DNA of 12,938 nt from Pseudomonadota bacterium (GTDB taxonomy: Bacteria > Myxococcota > Bradymonadia > UBA4248): NCBI GenBank assembly GCA_017629415.1, contig JAGBXG010000196.1, positions 1 through 12,938 of the forward strand, given 5' to 3'. Made by a program: the position numbers and the translations under genes. Every line of letters starts with the position of its first letter. The first letter of the stretch is position 1. Positions 1-7,353 of this stretch are shown here, piece after piece. The notes beneath the pieces are model-generated. The model saw only the letters and a list, made by a program, of their open reading frames with translations. It did not search any database and was not told the DNA's origin.

Positions 1-207
1 GAATACACCAAAGTCGGCACCGTCTATACCACGCAACAGCTCAAAGCCACCGAAGGACAACCCTTGAAATTCGATTATCAACGCCCTGCAGCAGATATCT
101 ATAACATCGATATCAAACTCACTTTCGATGAAAATGCACCTACAGAATGCCGCAGCGATAATAACGAAACATCCCACGCCATCAAATGTGTGGAACCCAT
201 CAATTAA
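1..207 (+). CDS. C-terminal fragment of a CARDB-like extracellular protein (5' end outside window)
   Basis: An open frame runs from the first base to a TAA at 205-207 and gives 68 residues. No start codon is in view, so this is the 3' end of a gene. The residues form a beta-rich adhesion-like domain: a stretch close to 'QPLKFDYQ', then 'YNIDIKLTFDE', then 'ECRSDNNET' and a final Cys. The 'C-x-x-DNN' turn followed by a short last strand is typical of the end of CARDB-type Ig-like domains, which occur at the C-termini of secreted proteases and surface proteins. It is the only plus-strand gene and converges on the amidohydrolase gene. Assignment to the CARDB fold is by motif only; the catalytic or main part of the protein is not visible. 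Confidence 0.6.
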   Translation, partial: EYTKVGTVYTTQQLKATEGQPLKFDYQRPAADIYNIDIKLTFDENAPTECRSDNNETSHAIKCVEPIN

Positions 208-221
208 TTTTTTTGCAGAAC

Positions 222-250
222 TTTTTTGTGGGGCTCTGCCCCACAAAAAA
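222..250. repeat. Perfect 13-bp inverted repeat at a convergent gene junction
   Basis: Arms 222-234 and 238-250 are exact reverse complements (T6-GTGGGGC and GCCCCAC-A6) around a 3-nt loop, TCT. It lies 15 bp after the plus-strand stop codon. No T-run follows it on the plus strand, so it is not a classical plus-strand terminator. Its left-arm partner A6 (245-250) supplies the T-run of the adjacent minus-strand terminator. It may still block read-through or protect the 3' end of the plus-strand transcript, or it may be a dispersed repeat. Confidence 0.75.
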
Positions 251-270
251 GCCCCGATGAGCTTCGGGGC
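245..270 (-). terminator. Intrinsic terminator of the amidohydrolase operon
   Basis: On the minus strand a 7-bp stem (TCGGGGC at 264-270 pairs with GCCCCGA at 251-257) with a 6-nt loop is followed at once by six T (245-250). It begins about 20 nt after the amidohydrolase stop codon. This is the classical rho-independent layout and marks the end of the minus-strand transcription unit. Confidence 0.85.
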
Positions 271-289
271 AATACATAAGCAAATGATT

Positions 290-2782
290 TTATTCTGATA
301 TTAAATCTTCTGTTCTTCTCGGTGCAATCTTATGATTACCAAAATCATAGACCAAAATACCGTCTATGGACTTAAAAATTTGCCCTTGTTTAAGCGGCTG
401 TGCAATACGCCAGACGAAATCATCAATATAAATTTTACCGTCATGGGGATCCGCTACAGGATACATGTGATAAGCCGCATTCCTGTCTGATTCAAGGACG
501 ACAGCCGGCCCCACACGCACGAGAACGCCCGTAAATGCCTGTGCACTCGGACCGCCTGTTGTAATATCTGCTGCCGTCAAATGTATGGGCGCAACCGACT
601 GATTGCCAGATGACTGAATTGTCACCAATGCATGTTTTAAGCTCGGCATGCCTGTATTTCGCATGGGCCAAGCTTGAACCCAAACATCATCCCCCTCTTT
701 GACCGCAGTACCGGATTCCACATAAATCCCCGTCCAATGCCTGTCATCTGCAACCGGTGTCTGCATAAAGAAACCATCACGTGTCACCGATGTCACACGC
801 CCCAAAACGAGAACTTCCTCATTGACCTTGCAAGAAGCCTCAAGATTGGGACAAGCTTCCGTAATCTTTCGATTCACTTCAGCAATACTTACAGTCTTTG
901 TCATAGGACAACGTGCATCCCCAGGATTGGCATCCGCCGGACAGGCGTCACAGACATCTCCATGCCCATCTCCATCCCTGTCCTTTTGATCAGCATTGGA
1001 GACTCGAGGGCAATTGTCATGTGCATTTTCAATATCATCACCATCATAATCTGTTTTTACGACCATTGGACACGCCTGATTGTTCGCCGCACACAGCGGA
1101 TAAGCATCACAAATATCCCCCAAGCCATCGCCATCACCATCTCCCTGAACAGTTTCGGACGGACGTATCGGATTGAACATATCCGGACAATTGTCACTTA
1201 CATCAGGAATGCCATCTCCATCACGATCTTCAGCACTCCCAGCCCCGGCATATCGTGTCGAAGTCATCGTATCCTCCGGCCGTACACGGGCCGGCACACA
1301 GGATGGTTCATCCTCAGGAATATCACAGAAAAACATCGGATAGGCCGCATGAGATGCCGCTTCAGCATACGTCATCTTCGCACCGGCAGACCCAAGATCT
1401 ATCTTTTTAGCCACACCACAAACATCAATATCTTCACCAGAAGAAATTAAATGGGCATCACCATATATCAATTTACCTTCTAATGTTACTAACAATATAT
1501 CTGAATTATTAGCTTCAATGATAGAACGATAAGGCGAAACTCCGTCTTTCTTTCGATAAACCACGAGATCTGCCAAATATCCTACACCAATCGCTCCCAA
1601 TGTTTTATCTAAACCAAAGGCAACGGCATTATTCCATGTCGCCATCTGCCATAAATCTTCATCTGAAAAATAGTTTTGATAATAATTTTTATTGATTTCA
1701 TCTGCACATGTCAGCTCTCGCAACATCGTCGCAGAACCAGAATATATCCAATCTGTCCCAAGACCAATATGAACCCCAAGCCTGTCAAATACCGGCACCT
1801 GAGCTGTATCTCCATATAAAGAAATATTAGATCGCGGCGACCAGACAAGCTTGACATCATTGCGCGCCATCTTTTCAATATATTCAGGTGTCGCCGCCAT
1901 CCCATGAATGACGACAAGGTCCTCGGTAAATAAATTATAAGGACCTGCTCCGCTCAGACATTTCAATTCATTGACAGCTGCCTCGGAAATTCCTTCACCA
2001 AGATGCGGTCCAAACGGACAATCCGGCATATCCACAACCGTCCCATGATACAGATAATCACAATTATCCGTTTTCATCGTGCCGTCCGTATCCCCAAGCG
2101 GAAACGTCTGATACACACTTTTGACGCCATCAATTGTATCTACATCGATATTTCTTGCCAATCCATCGACTTTGCCAGAACCAAATATCGATGTCGTCCC
2201 CGACATTAATGAACGAATCTCAACGACTTCATTATGCTTCGTCCCAGGACCATTCAGCTTTGTATGACCATTCAGTCCCTTGCGCCACTCATGACGATGC
2301 ATATAACGTTCATCCGCCCAAACTGCCGGCCTGTTATTCGAATAACTCAAATGCTCATGTCCATTGATAAATCCCGGACTGATGACCGAATCAGGACAAG
2401 TCACTACAGATGCATCCGTCATATCGGGGTCGCAGCCCACATAAACAATGCGCCCTTTTTCAATGACAACGCTGCCCCCCTCTATCACACTTTCAGGCGT
2501 TAAAATATCACCGCGAAGCACAAGTCGTTCTCCCGCGCCTGTCCGTTCACACGCCGTTTCAGCAGAAATCTCCAGTTTGCCGCACGCCACAGACGAATGC
2601 TTCACACATCGACCCTCAACAAGCTTCTCATCAATATTGCAAACCGGCGGCTCCAAATGTTCTGCTGCACCAGAAACTTGTCCGGAAATTTCCGTTGCAG
2701 CCTGCGGACTCTGTGTCTGACCGGCACATCCCATGACAACACCACACGACACACACAAGACAACCCAAGCCTTTTTTTTCAT
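290..2782 (-). CDS. Secreted amidohydrolase lipoprotein with TSP3 repeats and C-terminal OB-like domain
   Basis: The protein is 830 residues from the ATG at 2782. This start gives a lipoprotein signal: MKKK, a hydrophobic stretch, then VMG|C with Cys19 as the lipidation site. An ATG 36 bp upstream (2818) would add 12 residues before the MKKK and is less likely. Residues about 80-445 are a metal-dependent amidohydrolase of the TrzA/AtzA/guanine-deaminase class. Visible ligands are HxH (His142, His144 in 'PGFINGHEH'), His260-x-x-Glu263 ('HLGE'), His293 ('IHG') and Asp344 ('LGTD'). All expected metal and catalytic residues are present, so it is probably active on an unknown C-N substrate such as a deaminated or dechlorinated ring. 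Residues about 518-613 carry DxDxDG calcium loops with Cys pairs (thrombospondin type 3). Residues about 650-828 resemble the OB-like module found beside extracellular nucleases ('VLGRVTSVTRDGFFMQ'). It is the last gene of the operon, 39 bp after the glycosyltransferase. Confidence 0.85.
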   Translation of the reverse strand: MKKKAWVVLCVSCGVVMGCAGQTQSPQAATEISGQVSGAAEHLEPPVCNIDEKLVEGRCVKHSSVACGKLEISAETACERTGAGERLVLRGDILTPESVIEGGSVVIEKGRIVYVGCDPDMTDASVVTCPDSVISPGFINGHEHLSYSNNRPAVWADERYMHRHEWRKGLNGHTKLNGPGTKHNEVVEIRSLMSGTTSIFGSGKVDGLARNIDVDTIDGVKSVYQTFPLGDTDGTMKTDNCDYLYHGTVVDMPDCPFGPHLGEGISEAAVNELKCLSGAGPYNLFTEDLVVIHGMAATPEYIEKMARNDVKLVWSPRSNISLYGDTAQVPVFDRLGVHIGLGTDWIYSGSATMLRELTCADEINKNYYQNYFSDEDLWQMATWNNAVAFGLDKTLGAIGVGYLADLVVYRKKDGVSPYRSIIEANNSDILLVTLEGKLIYGDAHLISSGEDIDVCGVAKKIDLGSAGAKMTYAEAASHAAYPMFFCDIPEDEPSCVPARVRPEDTMTSTRYAGAGSAEDRDGDGIPDVSDNCPDMFNPIRPSETVQGDGDGDGLGDICDAYPLCAANNQACPMVVKTDYDGDDIENAHDNCPRVSNADQKDRDGDGHGDVCDACPADANPGDARCPMTKTVSIAEVNRKITEACPNLEASCKVNEEVLVLGRVTSVTRDGFFMQTPVADDRHWTGIYVESGTAVKEGDDVWVQAWPMRNTGMPSLKHALVTIQSSGNQSVAPIHLTAADITTGGPSAQAFTGVLVRVGPAVVLESDRNAAYHMYPVADPHDGKIYIDDFVWRIAQPLKQGQIFKSIDGILVYDFGNHKIAPRRTEDLISE

Positions 2783-2821
2783 GTCACACCCAGCAGTCAG
2801 CAATAAAATGCAAAACAAAAG

Positions 2822-3901
2822 TTATTGGGAATACCCCAGCAAAGCCATCATCCGAGAAAGATGCTCCTCAGCCGTAAACCTCGATAATGCCACAACACGG
2901 TTCGCTTGCCCCATGACATCACATCGCTCACGATCCACAGACAACAACTCAAGCTGCTCATAAAGGCCGCCTGCATCGCCCACTTCGACAAAACAAACAC
3001 CGCGATTATCTGTCTTAAAAATATCAGGAATGCCGCCCACGCGAGTCGTAATCACCGGCAAACTTTCAAACATAGCTTCTAAAATACACAACGGCTGTCC
3101 CTCGTAAGACGAAGGCAACACAAAAACATCTGCTTCACGATAAGCCTGATGCTTCTCTACGCCCTCAACAACACCTCTCACGATGACATTATCCAAATGA
3201 TAATCGGCAATAAAAGCATCAATATCGACGTCCTGATCCGCAATCTTGGCACCACAAAATACAAATTGCCAATCCTTGCCAGCATCACGCGCCATCACAG
3301 CAGTTCGCAAAAGCGTCGAAAATCCTTTAGCTGTCAGCAAATTACTCAAAAAAAGTACGCAAAAACCCTCAGTCTTCTCGCGCTTTTCTTCAGTCATGGC
3401 GACAAAAGCCGGATCAATCCCATTATCGACAGCAAAAATACGGTCATCCGAAAGCAAACCTTCAAACATACTGCGCAAATCTTCACACAGCACAACAGCA
3501 GCCGAAAGCCGTGCCACCAAACGACGCTCAATCATCCGCAATGCCCCGGGAAGCATCTCAAATGCTTTCCTAAACCCCGAACCATGCACATGTCCAACAC
3601 AGGGCTTGCCAAATACAGCAGCCGTTGCCATAAAAACCATGTCGCGAATCAGCGCCAGTTTCCCATGCCCCAACTGCAAATAAACCACCAAATCGCGATG
3701 CCGAAGGCATAAAACAATCAACTTGCCTTCCACTCGCGACAGATGAAGCAATCTGCGAATCATTCCCTCACCGCCAATCGGCTCGGACAAATCCAACTCT
3801 ACATAATCGGCACCAGCTGCACGCAAACCATCGCGAAGCAAGCCTGCTGCCAAACTCTGGCCGCTTATCGGCGGCGGAAACGCGGCAATTAATGCTATCA
3901 T
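2822..3901 (-). CDS. Glycosyltransferase family 4 (GT-B fold)
   Basis: The protein has 359 residues, the usual size for a retaining GT4 sugar transferase. The N-terminal Rossmann half starts with 'MIALIAAFPPPISG', the common 'PP-x-x-G' opening that shapes the acceptor site. An 'HVHG' motif lies at 104-107 and 'NGID' at 160-163. The C-terminal half holds the nucleotide-sugar site: 'SSYEGQPLCILEAM', with Glu267 and Glu275 forming the EX7E motif, followed by 'GGIPDI'. There is no signal peptide or membrane span, so it acts in the cytoplasm, probably on an envelope glycan or lipid-linked sugar. Its ATG overlaps the TGA of the HU-like gene (ATGA), which suggests translational coupling. The donor and acceptor cannot be read from the sequence. 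Confidence 0.9.
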   Translation of the reverse strand: MIALIAAFPPPISGQSLAAGLLRDGLRAAGADYVELDLSEPIGGEGMIRRLLHLSRVEGKLIVLCLRHRDLVVYLQLGHGKLALIRDMVFMATAAVFGKPCVGHVHGSGFRKAFEMLPGALRMIERRLVARLSAAVVLCEDLRSMFEGLLSDDRIFAVDNGIDPAFVAMTEEKREKTEGFCVLFLSNLLTAKGFSTLLRTAVMARDAGKDWQFVFCGAKIADQDVDIDAFIADYHLDNVIVRGVVEGVEKHQAYREADVFVLPSSYEGQPLCILEAMFESLPVITTRVGGIPDIFKTDNRGVCFVEVGDAGGLYEQLELLSVDRERCDVMGQANRVVALSRFTAEEHLSRMMALLGYSQ

Positions 3902-4182
3902 TTGCCATTCAACCTGTCATGAAGTGCACGCCCAACCTTAAAAATCACACTGCGACGCTCCCCCACCTGTATTTTCTCGCCAGTCTGAGGATTCCTGCTC
4001 TGACGTGCCTTTGATACCTTCTGTGAAAATGTCCCAAAACCGCGCAATATCACCTTGTCACCCAAAATAAGCGCACGGCTCATATTCTCAAAAACCGCAT
4101 CCACAATCAAACGCGCATGACGCTGCTGAAGATTAAATTTATCCGCCAACCGCTGTGTCAATTCCGACTTTGTCATTTTCAC
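3898..4182 (-). CDS. HU/IHF-family DNA-binding protein
   Basis: The protein has 94 residues, the full length for this family. Helices 1-2 are 'TKSELTQRLADKF...', the 'GFGTF' turn is at 48-52, and the DNA-inserting beta-arm 'RNPQTGEK' is at 63-70 with the intercalating Pro65. The C-terminal 'ERRSVIFKVGRALHDRLN' resembles IHF-alpha more than HU. It bends DNA as a dimer. The GTG start at 4182 sits 7 nt from an AGGA ribosome site (4190-4193). An ATG two codons inside (4176) would give the classical 'MTKSEL' start and cannot be excluded. It lies between the J-domain gene and the glycosyltransferase and shares an ATGA overlap with the latter. A single chromosome often has several copies of this family, so I do not assign hupB or ihfA. 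Confidence 0.92.
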   Translation of the reverse strand: MKMTKSELTQRLADKFNLQQRHARLIVDAVFENMSRALILGDKVILRGFGTFSQKVSKARQSRNPQTGEKIQVGERRSVIFKVGRALHDRLNGK

Positions 4183-4202
4183 GCACCATTCCTAATACAT
4201 CT

Positions 4203-4219
4203 GTGCGGCTTAACCGCAC
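4203..4219 (-). other. Small hairpin in the leader of the HU-like gene
   Basis: A 6-bp stem (GTGCGG pairs with CCGCAC) with a 5-nt loop sits in the 99-bp gap between the J-domain stop and the HU-like start, about 10 nt upstream of the HU ribosome site. No T-run follows on the minus strand, so it is not an intrinsic terminator. It could stabilise the processed HU-GT message or modulate its translation, or it could be incidental. The same gap holds a CA-rich stretch (4248-4267) of no evident function. Confidence 0.4.
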
Positions 4220-4281
4220 GTTCAACACACCTCCAAAAACGGCAATCACACACAAACACACACACCTAGCCGTCTATAACA

Positions 4282-5271
4282 TTAAACTTTCAATGCACGA
4301 GCACCTTCATGATACGGATCATATTGAAGCGCCAACTTAATATGATGCGCAGCTTCCTCACGATGACCGCTCGATAACGCTTCCTCCGCCTTCTGCAACA
4401 AATCATCCGCCATCCGAATGCTCGTCGCACTCTTCATCCGATAATCATCAAGCCACTTTTTATAAGCATTCAGACTCATCCCACTCGGAACCCGATTCGC
4501 TTTAGAAACATCCAAATAAATCGCACCTCGTACAGGATGAGATAAAATCTGATAAGCTTCATTAAAAACTTGATAACAATCTCCAAGCTTCTCCGTCAGC
4601 TCATCCGAAAATCCTTCTTCATGCGCATCCGGATGCAAACTCCGAACAACAATATTATAAACTCTCCGAATCTGCTTACGCTCCGCATTCGTACGAAGAT
4701 TAAAAAGACGATAAAGACTCCCAGACTCTGCCAATGACAAAAACTCTGAAATCAACTTCGAGGCTTGCTGAGGATCTGAAGCCGAAAGCGTCGCAAACGG
4801 AACCTCATCCGTCTCAGGCATCGCAGCTTCCTGCTCTGCCGCCTGATTCGGACGAACCACCTGACCAGGACGAACCACCTGACCAGGAAGAACCACCTGA
4901 CCAGGACGAACCACCTGAGATGCCGAACGAACCGGACTCGGACGAGAAACACTCGACTGAACACCCGTTGGCGCCGCAAAAAATGCTCGCAAAGGCTCTA
5001 CAACATCCGGCGTAATCGGAAGCTTCAATATCAAACCAGGACGCTGACCAAATCCCGTCTCCATCGCCTCCTTCTTCCCCATCAAACGCTCAACCGTACC
5101 CAAAAGCTTGATCTGCTTACCCGTCTCGCGAATCTCAAGATGAACAGACGCTTCCGTACCCTTCGGAAATCCCTCAAACGTCTCCACATACAACAGTTGC
5201 TTCGAAAGCTGAATACGATAAACTTCCATCGCCTGCTGATGCGTCTGAAATACACGTTTAAGTTCTAACAT
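4282..5271 (-). CDS. PilZ-like / J-domain / TPR fusion protein
   Basis: The protein has 329 residues from the ATG at 5271, which follows an AGGAG ribosome site by 11 nt. A GTG at 5283 overlaps that site and is unlikely to be the start. Residues about 1-100 look like the PilZ-like domain of Myxococcota proteins ('PKGTEASVHLEIRETG...', 'QRPGLILKLPITPDVVEPL'). The RxxxR and DxSxxG di-GMP motifs are not clear, so c-di-GMP binding is uncertain. A linker carries four VVRPGQ-like repeats. Residues about 180-255 are a J-domain with the Hsp70-activating HPD at 213-215. The last 45 residues form a TPR-like helical pair ('ADDLLQKAEEALSSGHREEAAHHIKLALQYDP'). It has no signal peptide and is probably a cytosolic co-chaperone or adaptor. 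It is the first gene of the operon containing HU, GT and amidohydrolase. Confidence 0.8.
   Translation of the reverse strand: MLELKRVFQTHQQAMEVYRIQLSKQLLYVETFEGFPKGTEASVHLEIRETGKQIKLLGTVERLMGKKEAMETGFGQRPGLILKLPITPDVVEPLRAFFAAPTGVQSSVSRPSPVRSASQVVRPGQVVLPGQVVRPGQVVRPNQAAEQEAAMPETDEVPFATLSASDPQQASKLISEFLSLAESGSLYRLFNLRTNAERKQIRRVYNIVVRSLHPDAHEEGFSDELTEKLGDCYQVFNEAYQILSHPVRGAIYLDVSKANRVPSGMSLNAYKKWLDDYRMKSATSIRMADDLLQKAEEALSSGHREEAAHHIKLALQYDPYHEGARALKV
4843..4914. repeat. Four tandem 18-bp repeats within the J-domain gene
   Basis: Four head-to-tail copies of an 18-bp unit (ctgaccaggacgaaccac and close variants) encode the hexapeptide VVRPGQ and variants such as VLPGQV. The last three copies differ at a single base, which points to recent slippage or unequal exchange. 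The unit keeps the reading frame, and the encoded stretch is a flexible Pro/Val/Arg linker between the PilZ-like and J domains. Confidence 0.9.
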
Positions 5272-5318
5272 ACCCCTAATCACTCCTCATGAGATAAAAA
5301 AACACAACCTAACCTCTC

Positions 5319-5327
5319 ATTATATCA
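5319..5327 (-). promoter_or_regulatory. Extended -10 promoter of the J-domain operon
   Basis: The minus strand reads TGATATAAT, a perfect TATAAT with the TGn extension, 48 bp before the ATG at 5271. The -35 region at the right spacing is poor (TTATTT-like), as expected when the extended -10 drives recognition. The transcript would start near 5312 with a leader of about 40 nt. A TTGACA at 5379-5384 lies further upstream but lacks a good -10 at 16-18 bp. Confidence 0.6.
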
Positions 5328-5412
5328 GGATTAGACTGTCCAAATAAATGAAAACTCATCATTAAATGCCAAATTTTTTGTCAACAGATCCTTTCTCATC
5401 TTCAAACACGCC

Positions 5413-5435
5413 TATGACGCCCTGCGGTCGTCATA
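5413..5435. repeat. Intergenic hairpin TATGACG/CGTCATA
   Basis: A 7-bp stem (5413-5419 with 5429-5435) has a 9-nt loop and sits between the acyl-CoA ligase terminator and the J-domain promoter. On the minus strand its edges read CG-TAT...ATA-GGC, the same boundary seen in the hairpins at 10320-10346, 11104-11126 and 11141-11165. It has no T-run and probably belongs to a dispersed palindrome family. Confidence 0.6.
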
Positions 5436-5446
5436 CGGCAATGCAT

Positions 5447-5471
5447 AAAAAAAGCCGGCCAAAGGCCGGCT
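5447..5471 (-). terminator. Intrinsic terminator of the acyl-CoA ligase gene
   Basis: The minus strand carries AGCCGGCC-TTT-GGCCGGCT (8-bp perfect stem, 3-nt loop, 5453-5471). Its last base starts a run of seven T (5447-5453). It begins about 18 nt past the ligase stop codon. This is a textbook rho-independent terminator and separates the TPR-ligase unit from the J-domain operon. Confidence 0.92.
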
Positions 5472-5489
5472 CATAAAGCAATTCAATGC

Positions 5490-7292
5490 TTACGAATATA
5501 AACTCGCGATGACATCCGCAAAACGCTTCTCAATCTCACGACGTTTGATCTTCAAAGCAGGTGTCAGCAAACCACTCTGAATGCTGAACTCTTCAAGCGT
5601 CACCGCAAACGCCTGCGGACGCTCATAACCACGGAAATCCGCACACATCGTCTGAATTTCTTTCTCTATCGCTCCGCGCATGTCAGCATGATTCTCAACT
5701 TCAACATTCGATGCATTTTCAAGACCATGTTTCGCACGGAAATCTGCAATAAATTCATCCGTCGGACGAATAATCACCACATTGTGCGGACGACCAGAAC
5801 CAAAAACAACAGCTGTCCCAATAATGGTAGAATTGTTAATCTTCTCTTCCAATGCCGTAGGCACAACATATTTACCATTCAAAAGCTTATATTGCTCTTT
5901 GACACGGCCTGTAATCCATACACAACCATCGTCATCAATATAGCCCATATCTCCCGTATGAAGCCGACCCTGCTCGTCAATCATTTCTGCAGTCGCTTCC
6001 GGCGCATTGTGATAACACTTCATAATGCACTTGCTCGTAATCACAATTTCACCGCATTTATCGTCCGATTTATCCAGCGCATCATTGTCATGAAGAATTT
6101 CAATCTTCACACCCTCAAGCGGACGACCTACAGAACCCACATGACGCATCGCATAATTGTTCACCGCAACTACCGGAGAATGCTCAGTCATGCCGTAGCC
6201 TTCAAAAATCTGTACATTAAAATTCAAAAAGAAATTGGCCACTTCCGGTGACAAAGAAGCTCCACCGCTGATACAGAAACGCAAAGAATGACCAAACGCA
6301 TCACGAACTTTCTGAGCAATCACCTTGTCCAGAACTTTATATTGAATCTTCTCGTTTAAGCTCAAAGTCCCTGCTGCCTTTTTCACAGCAAGCTTGACTG
6401 CACTCTCAAACATGGCGCGCTTTACAGCACTCCCAGAAACCTTGCGGTGAACCGTATCATAAATCGTGTTGAAAATCTTAGGCACAGAGACAAGAACCGT
6501 CGGATTCACTTCAACAAGATTCTGAGCAATCGTCCGCGTCGACTCCGCAAGACCAATCGCTGCACCCACACTCGGAAAAACATGAAGCTCCACCGTCTTG
6601 CCAAAAGCATGCGCCCACGGCAAAAATGCCAATGTACGATCCGTCTCCCCAATCATAAAACGTTGAGCCGTAATCTTACTGTTCAACGCCACAGCTTCAT
6701 GCGTTAAAACGACCCCGCGAGGACGGCCTGTCGTGCCGCTCGTATAGATAATGTCGCAAATATCATCGTCGCAAAGTTCATCGCTGATATCTAAAAGCTC
6801 AGTTTCCTTTTCAATAATATTGCTTAAACGATTCGGATCGTCTGCACGATCTGTGCGCACAACATAAATCTTTTCTAAACTGTCGCACTCAAGACCTTCA
6901 ATCTTCTCACGAATCGCATCCGTGCCAACCACTGCAAACTTCGGCTTCGAATCGCCAAAAATAAACTCCCAATCCTGAATTTTTTGCACTTCATACATCG
7001 GCACACAAACACCGCCCAAACCGTACGAAGCATACACTGTCAGCGCAAATTCCACAGAATTGTTGGCAATAATCGCAATCCTGTCGCCTTTCTGCATACC
7101 CGCCTTCTTCAGCGTGGCACGCAACTTGCGCATCATGACATCAAATTCAGCATAAGTTACCCACTCATATACGCCGTTCTTCTTAACACCAAAGAAATCA
7201 CGTTCAGCAAAACGCTCAACGGCATCACGCATCAAAGTGGCAAGATTTGTAAATTTCAGTTCCTCAATATTTGTTACTTGTAAAGAATCCAT
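5490..7292 (-). CDS. Long-chain fatty acid-CoA ligase (AMP-forming)
   Basis: The protein has 600 residues, a typical length for bacterial long-chain acyl-CoA synthetases (FadD15/FACS type). It activates a fatty acid to acyl-AMP and then to acyl-CoA in the cytosol or at the inner membrane. Visible core motifs are A3 'YTSGTTGRPRGV' near 183-194 (the usual PKG lysine is Arg), 'GYGMTE' near 365-370, 'HTGDMGYIDDDG' near 445-456, 'TGRVKEQYKLLNGKYV' near 461-476, and the C-terminal 'LTPALKIKR' with the catalytic lysine near 581-583. I chose the ATG at 7292 because it follows GGGAG (7296-7300), although the 3-nt spacing is short. An in-frame ATG at 7310 lacks a ribosome site. The gene follows the TPR gene by about 60 bp and ends at a strong terminator. 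Confidence 0.92.
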   Translation of the reverse strand: MDSLQVTNIEELKFTNLATLMRDAVERFAERDFFGVKKNGVYEWVTYAEFDVMMRKLRATLKKAGMQKGDRIAIIANNSVEFALTVYASYGLGGVCVPMYEVQKIQDWEFIFGDSKPKFAVVGTDAIREKIEGLECDSLEKIYVVRTDRADDPNRLSNIIEKETELLDISDELCDDDICDIIYTSGTTGRPRGVVLTHEAVALNSKITAQRFMIGETDRTLAFLPWAHAFGKTVELHVFPSVGAAIGLAESTRTIAQNLVEVNPTVLVSVPKIFNTIYDTVHRKVSGSAVKRAMFESAVKLAVKKAAGTLSLNEKIQYKVLDKVIAQKVRDAFGHSLRFCISGGASLSPEVANFFLNFNVQIFEGYGMTEHSPVVAVNNYAMRHVGSVGRPLEGVKIEILHDNDALDKSDDKCGEIVITSKCIMKCYHNAPEATAEMIDEQGRLHTGDMGYIDDDGCVWITGRVKEQYKLLNGKYVVPTALEEKINNSTIIGTAVVFGSGRPHNVVIIRPTDEFIADFRAKHGLENASNVEVENHADMRGAIEKEIQTMCADFRGYERPQAFAVTLEEFSIQSGLLTPALKIKRREIEKRFADVIASLYS

Positions 7293-7353
7293 ATTCTCCC
7301 TTTTTTTCATGGTTCATTGTCTAAGATGAAATCTTTTTTACCAAAAGCTTCAT

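Noticed and set aside
674..1450. A 258-residue open frame on the plus strand
   Set aside because: It lies fully opposite the amidohydrolase gene, whose domains and ligands are clear. Its product is rich in Ile, Arg, Thr and His with no recognisable motif, as expected of an antisense frame.
2782..2818. Upstream ATG of the amidohydrolase, giving a start that ends in its own lipobox-like 'LTAGC'
   Set aside because: The segment lacks the positive N-terminus of a signal peptide, while MKKK 12 residues later starts a complete lipoprotein signal. The lipobox resemblance is taken as chance.
4843..4914. Tandem 18-bp repeats considered as a CRISPR-like array
   Set aside because: The units are directly adjacent with no spacers and stay in frame within a coding sequence.
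5356..5384. TTGACA (5379-5384) as the -35 of the J-domain operon promoter
   Set aside because: At 17 bp the -10 would be TGATGA, a poor match. The extended -10 at 5319-5327 is much stronger and better placed.
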